From assembly GCF_026624755.1 (NCBI RefSeq), contig NZ_JAPMXC010000003.1, forward strand, positions 1 through 64,000: DNA of 64,000 nt, read 5' to 3'. The DNA is from Robbsia betulipollinis (GTDB taxonomy: Bacteria; Pseudomonadota; Gammaproteobacteria; Burkholderiales; Burkholderiaceae). Position 1 is the stretch's first letter, and each line of letters starts with the position of its first letter. The notes beneath the pieces are model-generated. The model was not told the DNA's origin. It did not search any database and saw only the letters and a list, made by a program, of their open reading frames with translations. Shown piece by piece: positions 26,906 to 35,654 of this stretch. The translations under genes and the position numbers were made by a program.

Positions 26906-26934
26906 TTTATACGGTTAAATTTTCAGGACGTCAA
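26906..26934 (-). promoter_or_regulatory. Sigma-70 promoter and long 5' leader of cspA
   Basis: On the minus strand TTGACG (26934-26929), 17 bases and TATAAA (26911-26906) form a near-consensus promoter. Transcription should start near 26899, giving a leader of about 137 nt before the ATG at 26762. The leader contains TACCTCCTTG (reverse complement of 26821-26830), an anti-Shine-Dalgarno-like stretch that might pair with the ribosome-binding site. The plus-strand mirror reads as a ribosome site plus a seven-codon frame, which I take as coincidental. The rest of 26763-27103 holds no gene. Confidence 0.75.
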
Positions 26935-27103
26935 CCGCTTTTGTGCTTCTACCCGTTCGTTTGCCGCGCAAAACGGCATTACGGCCCGTAAGACCCGCGG
27001 CATGAGGCGCGGGCGGCCCGGCTGAGGCAACCGGGGTGCGCATGCGAACCACCAACGCTCTCGACCATGCGCGCGCGTCGCGCGCCTTCCTGGGAGTTTA
27101 CGC

Positions 27104-28048
27104 ATGCCGCCCGTCACCGTTACCTCATTCAAGCATCCCCCGTGGAACACGTACGAACGCGCAGAGTCGCGCGAGTCGTCGCCGCGTTCTTCTCCGGCTT
27201 CCTCTCCGCGGTCCTCGCCCGTTCCGCCTCGCGCGACTGCGCCGGAGACGGCACCCGTCACGTCGCCGCCCGAAACGTTCGGTGGCGTGCGATTTTCCAC
27301 GGATATTCTCGATCTGTCGTCCCAGGACGCCATGGATTCGGCTCCGGGGCTCGCCAAACTACAGCGTGCGCTGTCCTTGGGCGACGGCCGCGTTGCCGGC
27401 CTCTGGGTGAAACTGCCCAATGGCGTGCGCACGCCGATGATCGTCAGGCGCCATGGTCGTCATGCCATCGAGCTGGCCCTGCTATACGAAAAGCGCTCCC
27501 ACGGGGATACCTCCGCGGTCGATCGCGCGGAACTGGTAAAGCGCTTGAAAAGCGTGCTGACGGCGGAGACGAAGGGCGTGTTCAAGACCTACAGCCAGAT
27601 CACCGAGGTCTGGAAAGCGGCTCAGGAAAACGCCGAGGCCTGTCACCAGCGCCTCGCAGATCAACTGCACTGGCATGCATCCGCGGGCAGGACATTGCGC
27701 GAGGGCCTGGCGGACGAGAAGGAACTGCGGGACATCGTCGCGGATCCTGCCTGGCAACGAATGCAGGCGAAACGCGCAAAGCGGAGTTCGCTCGGCTTCA
27801 CGCTGCCGCACGATGCGGACGCGGTTTCCAGCCCGCGACGCGCGCGCGACGACATGACGAAGGTCATCGCGGCCAAGTTCGAGGACACGCCCTCGGAAGA
27901 CGCCCGGCGCACTGCCCCCAAGGCTTCGCCGGATGCGGGGACGGCGCCGTGGCCACCCGCGGCGGCGTGGACACGGCGTGGGCCGCTGCGTCCTTCCCCG
28001 GCCAACCGCACGGTGCTGTTGGATATCATGCCGCAGACGAAATTTTGA
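27104..28048 (+). CDS. Hypothetical protein with Ser/Pro-rich N-terminus
   Basis: I do not recognise this 314-residue product. Residues 1-60 are rich in Ser, Pro and Arg with short SPRSSP-like repeats and are probably disordered. The middle (about 65-220) looks folded and mainly helical, with a segment around VWKAAQENAEACHQRLADQLHWH. The C-terminal 80 residues are again low-complexity. There is no signal peptide or membrane helix. A disordered Ser-rich N-terminus in an orphan gene is seen in type III effectors, but nothing else supports that. It is isolated between cspA and grxD. Confidence 0.5.
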   Translation: MPPVTVTSFKHPPWNTYERAESRESSPRSSPASSPRSSPVPPRATAPETAPVTSPPETFGGVRFSTDILDLSSQDAMDSAPGLAKLQRALSLGDGRVAGLWVKLPNGVRTPMIVRRHGRHAIELALLYEKRSHGDTSAVDRAELVKRLKSVLTAETKGVFKTYSQITEVWKAAQENAEACHQRLADQLHWHASAGRTLREGLADEKELRDIVADPAWQRMQAKRAKRSSLGFTLPHDADAVSSPRRARDDMTKVIAAKFEDTPSEDARRTAPKASPDAGTAPWPPAAAWTRRGPLRPSPANRTVLLDIMPQTKF

Positions 28049-28103
28049 ACGAGCCGTCCCGTTGACCGGGGGGCGGTCCGTTTCGCCGCCAGCCGCTGCC
28101 TGC

Positions 28104-28415
28104 TCAGGCGGGCTGGAAAACCTGCTGCAATTCGCCGGACTGGTACATTTCGGTCATGATGTCCGAACCGCCGATGAATTCGCCGTTGACGTACAACTGC
28201 GGAATCGTCGGCCACGAGGAGAATTCCTTGATGCCCTGGCGGATTTCGCCGTCCTCGAGAACATTGACCGTGAACGGCTTCTCCACGCCGCATGCCTTCA
28301 GGATCTGGATGGCGCGGCCGGAGAAGCCGCACATCGGGAACTGGGCGGTGCCCTTCATGAAGAGCACGACCGGGTGGTCCGTGACGAGTTGCTGGATGCG
28401 AGCTTGGGTGTCCAT
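28104..28415 (-). CDS. grxD: Monothiol glutaredoxin, Grx4 family
   Basis: A 103-residue monothiol glutaredoxin. The active site CGFS is at residues 28-31 after [11 protein letters not shown]. The glutathione-binding [19 protein letters not shown] segment (68-86) is intact. Such proteins carry and deliver [2Fe-2S] clusters, with BolA partners. The gene lies 57 bases downstream of prmC on the same strand, the usual betaproteobacterial order hemA-prfA-prmC-grxD. Confidence 0.95.
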   Translation of the reverse strand: MDTQARIQQLVTDHPVVLFMKGTAQFPMCGFSGRAIQILKACGVEKPFTVNVLEDGEIRQGIKEFSSWPTIPQLYVNGEFIGGSDIMTEMYQSGELQQVFQPA

Positions 28416-28472
28416 GGCGGGAACCTGAAAAAGAGGAGCGTAGTCGGGCAGATAATAGCGGAATTCAGGAAA

Positions 28473-29492
28473 TCAAGTCCGGGTCTCCGCGGGCGGGGCA
28501 GGGTCTTGCCGGTGCGGTGCGTCGCAAGGTGATGCGGGCGGCGCGAACCGTCCGCAGGTCACGCGGTCCCGGTCGCCGAGGTCGCGGGCGGTCACCACGG
28601 CCTGCAAGCCATTCTCGACCAGAACGCGGCGTACCGCTTCTCCCTGGTCGTAGCCATGCTCGATCATCAGGGCGCCGCCGGCCAGCAGCCAGCGCGGCGC
28701 CCCGGCGGCGATCGCGCGGATCGCGCCCAGGCCATCCCCCTCGTCGGTCAGGGCGCCGCGCGGCTCGAAGCGCAGGTCGCCGTTCTCCAGGTGGGGGTCG
28801 GTCGCGGCGATGTAGGGCGGATTGCTGACGATCAGATCGAATTTCCGCGGTGCCGCGTCATCCAGCGCACCGAACCAGTCGCCCGTGAGGAAATCGAGGG
28901 GTAAGGTCGGGCCGCGTTCGGTCGGGCCGCGTTCGGTCGGGCCGCGCTCTGTTTTCAGCAGGGCGGCGGCATTGGCGCGCGCTACGGCGAGCGCATCTTC
29001 CGAGCGATCCGTCGCCACCACGCTCACCGCCGGACGCTCGGCTGCGATCGTCACGGCGATCGCCCCGCTGCCGGTGCCGAGATCCAGTATCCGTAACGTA
29101 CGGTGCGGCACGCGGGCGTCCACCGGGGCGGCGGCGCGCCGGTCGATGTCGGCCAGCGCGAGTTCGACGAGCAGTTCGGTATCGGGTCGCGGAATCAGGA
29201 CTGCCGCCGTCACCGCGAAGCGGCGGCCGTAGAATTCCCGTGCGCCGACCAGCTGCGCCACCGGCTCGCCCGCCGCGCGACGCGCTTCGAGTCGTTTAAA
29301 CGCGGCGACGGCCACGGCGTCGAGCGGGACATGCGCACGCGTGATCAGTTCGGTGCGTCGCCAGCCGAGTGCGTGACAGAGCAGTACGCGGGCGTCCAGC
29401 GCATCGAGCGGACTCGCGGCCAGCAGCGTGCCCGCATCGACCGCCTGCTCCGATCCGGACCCGGGGACGTTCCCCGCACGCAACGGCGGCAT
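28473..29492 (-). CDS. prmC: Release factor glutamine methyltransferase
   Basis: A 339-residue SAM-dependent methyltransferase that methylates the glutamine of the GGQ motif in peptide release factors. An N-terminal helical domain (about 20-115) binds the factor. The SAM site is ILDLGTGSGAIAVTIA, and the catalytic NPPY motif is in IVSNPPYIAA. A 15-residue Thr-Glu-Arg-Gly-Pro repeat is inserted between strands 2 and 3 of the catalytic domain. Its ATG overlaps the prfA stop by one base (TGATG), coupling enzyme and substrate. The protein is about 60 residues longer than E. coli PrmC. Confidence 0.93.
   Translation of the reverse strand: MPPLRAGNVPGSGSEQAVDAGTLLAASPLDALDARVLLCHALGWRRTELITRAHVPLDAVAVAAFKRLEARRAAGEPVAQLVGAREFYGRRFAVTAAVLIPRPDTELLVELALADIDRRAAAPVDARVPHRTLRILDLGTGSGAIAVTIAAERPAVSVVATDRSEDALAVARANAAALLKTERGPTERGPTERGPTLPLDFLTGDWFGALDDAAPRKFDLIVSNPPYIAATDPHLENGDLRFEPRGALTDEGDGLGAIRAIAAGAPRWLLAGGALMIEHGYDQGEAVRRVLVENGLQAVVTARDLGDRDRVTCGRFAPPASPCDAPHRQDPAPPAETRT
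28905..28949. repeat. 15-bp triple tandem repeat inside prmC
   Basis: Three copies of GGTCGGGCCGCGTTC (the third with one change) encode Thr-Glu-Arg-Gly-Pro three times in a surface loop of PrmC. The repeat preserves the frame and is a likely length-variable site. Confidence 0.9.
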
Positions 29493-30574
29493 CACTCGGT
29501 CTCGCCCAGCGCGGCGAGTTGTTCCGCCTGATGCTCGCTGGCGAGCGCGCCGATCATTTCGTCGAGGTCGCCGTCCATGATGCCGTCGAGCCGGTAGAGC
29601 GTCAGATTGATCCGGTGGTCGGTCATCCGCCCTTGCGGAAAGTTGTAGGTCCGGATGCGCTCGGACCGGTCGCCCGAGCCGATCAGGCTCTTGCGCGTGG
29701 CGGCTTCCTTCGCGTGCGCGGCCTGATCCTGCTTGTCCTTGATCCGCGCGGCGAGCACCTTCAACGCGCGATCCTTGTTCTTGTGCTGCGAGCGGTCGTC
29801 CTGGCATTCCACGACGATGCCGGTCGGCAGGTGGGTGACCCGCACGGCCGAATCGGTTTTATTGATGTGCTGTCCGCCGGCGCCCGACGCACGGAAGGTG
29901 TCGATGCGCAGATCGGCCGGATTGATCGTGACCTCGGCGACCTCGTCGGCTTCCGGCATCACCGCGACCGTGCAGGCGGACGTATGGATGCGGCCCTGTG
30001 CCTCCGTCGCCGGCACGCGCTGCACGCGGTGTCCGCCGGATTCGAATTTCAGATGCGAGAACGCGCCCTGGCCGATCAGCCGGACGATGACTTCCTTGTA
30101 GCCGCCGAGATCGGACGCGCTCTCGGACATCATTTCGACCTGCCACTGCTTGCGTTCCGCGTAGCGCAGATACATGCGCAGCAGGTCGCCGGCGAACAGC
30201 GCGCTTTCGTCGCCGCCGGTTCCCGCGCGGATTTCGACGAAGATGTTCCGGTCGTCGTTCGGATCCTTGGGCAGCAGCATCGCCTGCAGGTCGCGTTCCA
30301 GCACGATCATGCGTTCGCGCGCCTGCTGCAGTTCGTCTTCGGCGAAAGCCTTCATCGCCGGGTCGGACAGCATTTCCAGCGCGTCGCGTTCATCGCCGTG
30401 GGCGGCGCGCCAGCGTCCGTATTGTTCGACGACGGGCGACAGTTCGGCATGTTCGCGGTTGAGTCGGCGATACTGGCCCATGTCGGAGACGATATCCTCG
30501 CTCGAGAGGAGCAGGTTCAGTTCATCGAGCCGGTTCACAAGCTGGTCGAGCTTGCCTTGCATGCTGGCTTTCAT
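29492..30574 (-). CDS. prfA: Peptide chain release factor 1
   Basis: A 360-residue class I release factor, exactly the usual RF1 length, recognising UAG and UAA. The GGQ peptidyl-hydrolysis motif is in [19 protein letters not shown]. The stop-codon recognition PAT motif appears as [14 protein letters not shown]. The N-terminal coiled domain spans about 1-100. It lies between hemA (186-base gap upstream) and prmC (overlapping downstream). Confidence 0.97.
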   Translation of the reverse strand: MKASMQGKLDQLVNRLDELNLLLSSEDIVSDMGQYRRLNREHAELSPVVEQYGRWRAAHGDERDALEMLSDPAMKAFAEDELQQARERMIVLERDLQAMLLPKDPNDDRNIFVEIRAGTGGDESALFAGDLLRMYLRYAERKQWQVEMMSESASDLGGYKEVIVRLIGQGAFSHLKFESGGHRVQRVPATEAQGRIHTSACTVAVMPEADEVAEVTINPADLRIDTFRASGAGGQHINKTDSAVRVTHLPTGIVVECQDDRSQHKNKDRALKVLAARIKDKQDQAAHAKEAATRKSLIGSGDRSERIRTYNFPQGRMTDHRINLTLYRLDGIMDGDLDEMIGALASEHQAEQLAALGETE

Positions 30575-30759
30575 CGGTCTTGTCTTCGAAGCGGTTGCGA
30601 ATGGCACCGGGGCGCCCGCAAGGGCGGTGCGGCGTCGGGCGAATGAGAGAAAACGGGAATTGCGGAACAGGCGTGTCGGGAGGGTGGCGCGAACCGGGTC
30701 CGGCAGCGCGACGCCCGATTCCGGGATGCGCTGCCCGCGGCGAGCGTGGGCCCGGGGCG

Positions 30760-32085
30760 CTAACGCTCGGCGGGCGGCGTATGGCGGAAGAGATCGGGCA
30801 GCAATTGCACGAGCTGTTCGCGCATCGGGCCATTCGCCTGATTCAACGCCTGGGTCGGCCCATGCATGAATTTCTTCGTCAGCGACTGCGACAGGGCCTC
30901 GAGAACGGCCGCCGGGTCGTCGCCACGGGCCAGCATCCTTTGCGCGCGTTCGAGTTCCAGCCGGCGGATCGTATCGGCCTGCGTGTGGATCGAGCGGATC
31001 ACGGGCACGATGCTGCGCGTCTCCACCCACTGCATGAAGTTCTCGACCCGCGTCTCGATGATCGCCTCGGCTTGCGCCACGGCCGCCTGCCGCGCGGCGG
31101 TGCCTTGCCGGACGACGGCGCCCAGATCGTCGACCGTGTAGAGAAACACATCTTCCATCTGCTGCACTTCCGGTTCGATATCGCGCGGCACCGCGAGATC
31201 GACCATGAAGATCGGCCGGCGGCGGCGCGCGCGGATCGCGCGTTCGACCGCGCCCAAACCGATGATGGGCAGCGTGCTCGCGGTGCACGAGACGACGATG
31301 TCGAATTCGTGCAGCCGCGCCGGCAGTTCCGCCAGTCCGATCGCACGACCGCCGAAGCGCTGCGCAAGCCGTTCGCCGCGCTCCGGCGTCCGGTTGGCGA
31401 TCACCAGCTCGCGCGGCGCCTGAGCCGAGAAATGCGCCGCGCACAATTCGATCATTTCGCCCGCGCCGATGAAAAGGACGCGCTGGTCGGCGATGTTCTC
31501 GAAAATCCGTTCCGCGAGCCGCACGGCGGCGGCGGCCAGCGAGACGGAATGCGCGCCGATCTCGGTCTGCCCGCGCACTTCCTTGGCCACCGCGAAGGTG
31601 CGCTGGAACAATTGATTCAGATAGGTGCCGAGCGCGCCGGCCTCGGAAGCGGTGCGTACCGCGTCTTTCAGTTGCCCGAGAATCTGCGTTTCGCCGAGCA
31701 CCATCGAGTCGAGTCCGCTGGCGACGCGAAACGCGTGGCGCACCGCCTCGGATTGCGGCAGGGCATAGACATGCGGCGCCAGTTCGCCGACCGGCACATC
31801 ATGGTATTCGGCCAGCCAGCGTACCGCGAGATCCTGTCCCGCGCGGTCGTTCGTCGCGCAGTAGAGTTCCGTGCGATTGCAGGTCGACAGGATCGCCGCC
31901 TCGGGCAGCGCGGCGGTCGGCGCGGTGGTCAGCAAGGCGGCGGCGGGCGAGGTGCCCGAACGGCCCAGCCAGATCGACTTGAAGGTTTGCAGCGCCGGTT
32001 TGATCTGCTCGAGCGGGAAGGCCACACGCTCGCGTAACGCCACGGGCGCAGTATGGTGGTTGATTCCGATCGTGAGCAGTTGCAT
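30760..32085 (-). CDS. hemA: Glutamyl-tRNA reductase
   Basis: A 441-residue enzyme that reduces glutamyl-tRNA(Glu) to glutamate-1-semialdehyde, the first step of C5 heme synthesis. The catalytic cysteine is Cys69 in [12 protein letters not shown]; it is about residue 50 in most homologues because a 19-residue Ser/Ala/Thr-rich insert precedes it here. The NADPH domain starts at [17 protein letters not shown], and the C-terminal dimerisation helix is intact. Its ATG at 32085 carries the conserved [19 protein letters not shown] start. Confidence 0.96.
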   Translation of the reverse strand: MQLLTIGINHHTAPVALRERVAFPLEQIKPALQTFKSIWLGRSGTSPAAALLTTAPTAALPEAAILSTCNRTELYCATNDRAGQDLAVRWLAEYHDVPVGELAPHVYALPQSEAVRHAFRVASGLDSMVLGETQILGQLKDAVRTASEAGALGTYLNQLFQRTFAVAKEVRGQTEIGAHSVSLAAAAVRLAERIFENIADQRVLFIGAGEMIELCAAHFSAQAPRELVIANRTPERGERLAQRFGGRAIGLAELPARLHEFDIVVSCTASTLPIIGLGAVERAIRARRRRPIFMVDLAVPRDIEPEVQQMEDVFLYTVDDLGAVVRQGTAARQAAVAQAEAIIETRVENFMQWVETRSIVPVIRSIHTQADTIRRLELERAQRMLARGDDPAAVLEALSQSLTKKFMHGPTQALNQANGPMREQLVQLLPDLFRHTPPAER

Positions 32086-32111
32086 TTTTTTCGACTCGCT
32101 GATAGGCCGGT

Positions 32112-32117
32112 ATTATA
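32112..32117 (-). promoter_or_regulatory. Candidate -10 element of hemA
   Basis: A perfect TATAAT on the minus strand lies 27 bases before the hemA ATG. No good -35 box is found 16-18 bases upstream (GGTGAG is present). The spacing to the start is right for a short leader. Confidence 0.4.
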
Positions 32118-32249
32118 GTCCTATCCGCGAATTTCTCACCGTCGGGGGCGCGATGCGGGCCTGCGCGCCGACGGTGGCGCGTAATTGATGCCTGGAAACA
32201 ACGGGGAAAAAGCGCGTGTCCGCAAGGGGCCGGGCCACCGGCGAAGCGG

Positions 32250-33086
32250 CTATCCGGCGACCGTCGGCAGCCGTGCGCAAGGCCGCGGCGGGTGAGGCAA
32301 TGCGATCGTGCCGGCCAGGGGCGGCGAGCTGGCCGGGCTGGGACCGGGACCGGGACTGGGACTGGGACTGGGACTGAGAACCGTCTCCGCGGTCGTCCCC
32401 GGGTTGGTCTGGTCGAGGCGGTATCCATGGCTGTAAATGGCGCTCAACTGGTAACCGTACTCCGGATGTAGCGACAATTTTTGCCGGATTCGCGAAACAT
32501 GGGTGTCCAGGCTGCGCGAGCTCGGGCCGGATTCGCGGGCCCAGACGCCATCCACCAGATAGGCGCGCGACAGGTCGCGGCCTTGGTTGCGGAACAGCAG
32601 CAGCGCGAGGGCCAGCTCCTTGGGCGTCAGCGTGACGGCACCGCCGGGCGTCTCGACGCGGCAGCGTACGGGATCGAAGCGATAGCCGTCGAAACATGTG
32701 TCGAGGCCCGCGTGCGGCTGGGCCGTTCGACCGCGCCGCAGGAGCGCGCGCACGCGGGCCAGCAACCATGCCTCGCCGGCAGGCTCGGTCAGGCAATCGT
32801 GCGCTCCGGCGTCGAGCAGGTCGATCAGGTCCGCCTCGGTGGCGTGCGCCGCCAGCATCAGGATGGCAGGCGCGGCCGCGCGCTTCGCGAGCGTCAGCAG
32901 CGCCTGCCGCAGGGCCGGCTCCCGCGCGGGTCCGACGACGATCGCGAGATCGAACGTGTCGCGCAGCGTCGCCACCAGAAAAGGCTTGACGCGCGCGAAC
33001 GGGTGGCAACGGTAGCCGCCCGCGACGAGCATCTGACGGTAGTGCTCCGCGCGGGCACTCTGGGGGTCGAGGAGGGCGATTCGCAT
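32250..33086 (-). CDS. Atypical OmpR/PhoB-type response regulator with degenerate receiver
   Basis: A 278-residue protein. The N-terminal half has a receiver-like fold, but the phosphoacceptor position is Val51 (FDLAIVVGPA) and the conserved Lys of the TKP loop is Glu (CLTEPA), so normal aspartyl phosphorylation is unlikely. The C-terminal winged helix is complete: LTPKELALALLLFRNQGRDLSRAYLVDGVW, SLDTHVSRIRQKL and the YSHGYRL hairpin. A tail of about 45 residues is rich in Ser-Pro and Gly-Pro. No histidine kinase is adjacent. Such pseudo-receivers often bind DNA constitutively or respond to a partner protein. Confidence 0.82.
   Translation of the reverse strand: MRIALLDPQSARAEHYRQMLVAGGYRCHPFARVKPFLVATLRDTFDLAIVVGPAREPALRQALLTLAKRAAAPAILMLAAHATEADLIDLLDAGAHDCLTEPAGEAWLLARVRALLRRGRTAQPHAGLDTCFDGYRFDPVRCRVETPGGAVTLTPKELALALLLFRNQGRDLSRAYLVDGVWARESGPSSRSLDTHVSRIRQKLSLHPEYGYQLSAIYSHGYRLDQTNPGTTAETVLSPSPSPSPGPGPSPASSPPLAGTIALPHPPRPCARLPTVAG
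32340..32380. repeat. 6-bp tandem repeat in the regulator tail
   Basis: About six copies of GGGACT or GGGACC encode alternating Ser/Gly-Pro in the C-terminal tail of the atypical response regulator. The unit is in frame. Confidence 0.85.
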
Positions 33087-33309
33087 GGGCTGGATCGTAG
33101 TGGCGGGACGCGGCGCATGCCATAAGACAGGTCCCATAACCGGTTTCGCCCGGCATTCCGCGAGGCCCGCCGGTGGACCCGCGGCTGCGGGCGGCCCGTG
33201 ACGGCCCGTCGCGTCACCGAGCGAGGGCGCTGCATCCTCGGCCCGGCAGACGAATCGGTGCGGCTGAACGATAATGTGTCCGATACGGCGCGGGCCGCGG
33301 GAGTCGCAC

Positions 33310-33618
33310 ATGGGTTGGCTGGGAACGTTGTTCGTGGGAGCCGTCGTCGGCATCGTCGGCCTTGTCATGCAAGGGCGATGGCGGGCGCCGCGCTTCTGGG
33401 TAGGGGTCGGCGCCGCCGCCCTGTGCGCGCTGCTGGTCAAGATGCTCGGCAACATCACCGGGGTGCTGGTCGACGGCGCGTCGCTCGAGTGGCTGGCGGC
33501 GGTCGTCGCGGCGATCGCCGCGGTCGCGGCGTTCGGCGCGCTGGCGATGCGCGCACCACCACGGCCGGCGGCATACGAAAAACGCAGGATGAAAAACATG
33601 AGGAACGCCGATGAATGA
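33310..33618 (+). CDS. Small membrane protein, probable
   Basis: A 102-residue protein with three predicted membrane helices (about 5-20, 27-46 and 62-82) and a basic C-terminus (KRRMKNMRN). The first helix, GTLFVGAVVGIVGLVM, resembles the Gly-rich helices of GlsB/YeaQ-type small membrane proteins, but I am not certain of the family. Its last eight bases overlap the start of the aminopeptidase gene, suggesting coupling. Confidence 0.6.
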   Translation: MGWLGTLFVGAVVGIVGLVMQGRWRAPRFWVGVGAAALCALLVKMLGNITGVLVDGASLEWLAAVVAAIAAVAAFGALAMRAPPRPAAYEKRRMKNMRNADE

Positions 33619-35518
33619 ACATGCCAGCCGTGCCGCCACGCACGACGCAGCGCGCGTCGCACGCTTGCGCGCGGCCATGCGGGATGCGGGTGTCGATGCC
33701 TGCATCGTGCCGTCCTCGGATCCGCACCTGTCCGAATACCCGCCGCTGCACTGGCAGGCACGTGCCTGGCTCTCGGGTTTCACCGGCTCGGTCGGCACGC
33801 TCGTGGTCACGGCGTCGTTCGCCGGCGTGTGGGTCGATAGCCGGTATTGGGTGCAGGCCGAGGCCGAACTGGACGGCACGGGTGTCGAACTGATGAAGCT
33901 CCTGCCGGGCAGTCCGGCCGCGCATGTGGACTGGCTGGTCGCGCATCTGGCGCCTGGCGCGGTGCTGGCGGTCGATGGCCGGGTGCTGGCGCTGGCCGCA
34001 GCCGACGCGCTGGCTGCGGCACTGACGGCGCGCGGCATCGCGTTGCGTACGGACCTGGATCTGCCCGCGGCCGTCTGGACCGATCGGCCGCCCTTGCCGG
34101 TGCAGGCGGTCTTCGAGCATGGGGCGCCCTTCGCGCCGCTGGCGCGTGCCGACAAGCTCGCGGCGGTCCGCCGCGCGATGGCCGGACATTCGGCAGACCA
34201 GCATCTGTTGTCCACGCTCGACGACATCGCCTGGCTGTTCAATCTGCGCGGCGCGGACGTGAATTACAACCCGGTGTTCGTCGCGCACGCGCTCGTCGGG
34301 CCGGAGCGCGCGACTCTGTTCGTCGACGCGGAGAAAGTGCCGGCGCCGGTACGTCGGGCGCTGGCCGCGGATGGCGTCGATCTCGCGGCCTACGCCACCG
34401 TGCCCGCGGCGCTTGCGGCCCTGCCGCCCGGCACCCGCCTGCTGGTGGACCCACGACGGATGACCCACGGGCTGGTCGGGGCGTTGCACGCGCGCGGAAA
34501 CGGGGATGGGGGGCAGAGGGCCGCGGGGCAGGGAGACGGGGAGCACGGCGGCGTCGCGGATGGCCCGCCGACACTCGTCCAGGCGCCGAATCCGTCGACG
34601 CTCGCCAAGGCCTGCAAGACCGCCGCCGAGATCGCGAACGTGCGCGAGACGATGGAGCAGGACGGAGCCGCGCTCTGCGAGTTTTTCGTCTGGCTCGAGG
34701 CGCAGCTCGCGGCCGGGGCGCCGGATCTGACCGAGCTGTCGGTGGATACGCAACTGCATGCCACGCGTGCGCGGCGCCCGAATTTCGTCAGCGAAAGTTT
34801 CGGCACGATCGCCGGGTTCAACGCCAATGGCGCGATGCCCCATTACCGCGCCACGCGCGAGGCGCACGCGGCGATCACGGGGGACGGGCTGCTCTTGATC
34901 GACTCGGGCGGCCAGTACCTGGGCGGCACCACCGACATCACCCGCGTGGTACCCGTCGGCACGCCGTCGCTCGCGCAAAAGCACGATTTCACGACGGTCC
35001 TGCAAGGCATGATCGCGTTGTCGGCGGCGCGTTTTCCACGCGGCATCCGCTCGCCGATGCTCGATGCGATCGCGCGCGCGCCGCTCTGGGCGCAGGGGCT
35101 AGACTACGGCCACGGCACCGGCCATGGCGTGGGCTACTTCCTGAACGTGCATGAAGGCCCGCAGGTGATCTCGCATCACGCACCGCCCGACGCGGTCACC
35201 GCCATGGAAGAAGGCATGATCACGTCGATCGAGCCGGGGGTCTATCGCGCGGGGCAGTGGGGCGTGCGAATCGAGAATCTGGTGGTCAACCGGCGCGTGG
35301 CGGACGCGGGCGGGGACGCCGGCGATTTCGGCGAGTTCCTCGATTTCGAGACGCTGACCCTGTGCCCGATCGACACGCGCTGCATCGTCGCGGAGCGGCT
35401 GACGCCGCATGAACGGCAATGGTTGAATGCGTATCACGCGACGGTTCGCGCGCGCCTGTCGCGCTGGGTGGAGGGCGAGGCCCGCGTCTGGCTGGAAGCG
35501 CGCACGCAGCCGCTGTAG
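33611..35518 (+). CDS. Xaa-Pro aminopeptidase (M24B, three-domain type)
   Basis: A 635-residue aminopeptidase P of the long, eukaryote-like class (two creatinase-N domains plus the M24 catalytic domain). Unlike the M24 protein at 3666-4856, all metal ligands are canonical: LLIDSGGQYLGGTTDITR (two Asp), GHGVGYFLNVHEGP (His), IEPGVY (Glu) and VRIENLVV (Glu). It removes N-terminal residues before proline in the cytosol. A Gly/Asp/Gln-rich low-complexity insert of about 25 residues sits between the second N-domain and the catalytic domain (around residue 300). ATG at 33611. Confidence 0.92.
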   Translation: MNEHASRAATHDAARVARLRAAMRDAGVDACIVPSSDPHLSEYPPLHWQARAWLSGFTGSVGTLVVTASFAGVWVDSRYWVQAEAELDGTGVELMKLLPGSPAAHVDWLVAHLAPGAVLAVDGRVLALAAADALAAALTARGIALRTDLDLPAAVWTDRPPLPVQAVFEHGAPFAPLARADKLAAVRRAMAGHSADQHLLSTLDDIAWLFNLRGADVNYNPVFVAHALVGPERATLFVDAEKVPAPVRRALAADGVDLAAYATVPAALAALPPGTRLLVDPRRMTHGLVGALHARGNGDGGQRAAGQGDGEHGGVADGPPTLVQAPNPSTLAKACKTAAEIANVRETMEQDGAALCEFFVWLEAQLAAGAPDLTELSVDTQLHATRARRPNFVSESFGTIAGFNANGAMPHYRATREAHAAITGDGLLLIDSGGQYLGGTTDITRVVPVGTPSLAQKHDFTTVLQGMIALSAARFPRGIRSPMLDAIARAPLWAQGLDYGHGTGHGVGYFLNVHEGPQVISHHAPPDAVTAMEEGMITSIEPGVYRAGQWGVRIENLVVNRRVADAGGDAGDFGEFLDFETLTLCPIDTRCIVAERLTPHERQWLNAYHATVRARLSRWVEGEARVWLEARTQPL

Positions 35519-35654
35519 CGGCTTGGCGAGCGCCCGGCCCCGTTTTGCTACCGGTTCGTCGGCATCCGCTCTTCGGCGCCGATGTGTCGGTGCCACCGTG
35601 CGGTAGCCGAGACCCGCATCGCGGCAATGCCTGGGTGGCGTGGGCCGCCGCCCC

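Noticed and set aside
28905-28949. The prmC tandem repeat as a regulatory DNA site
   Set aside because: It lies in frame inside the coding region with a clean amino-acid repeat; a coding minisatellite explains it.
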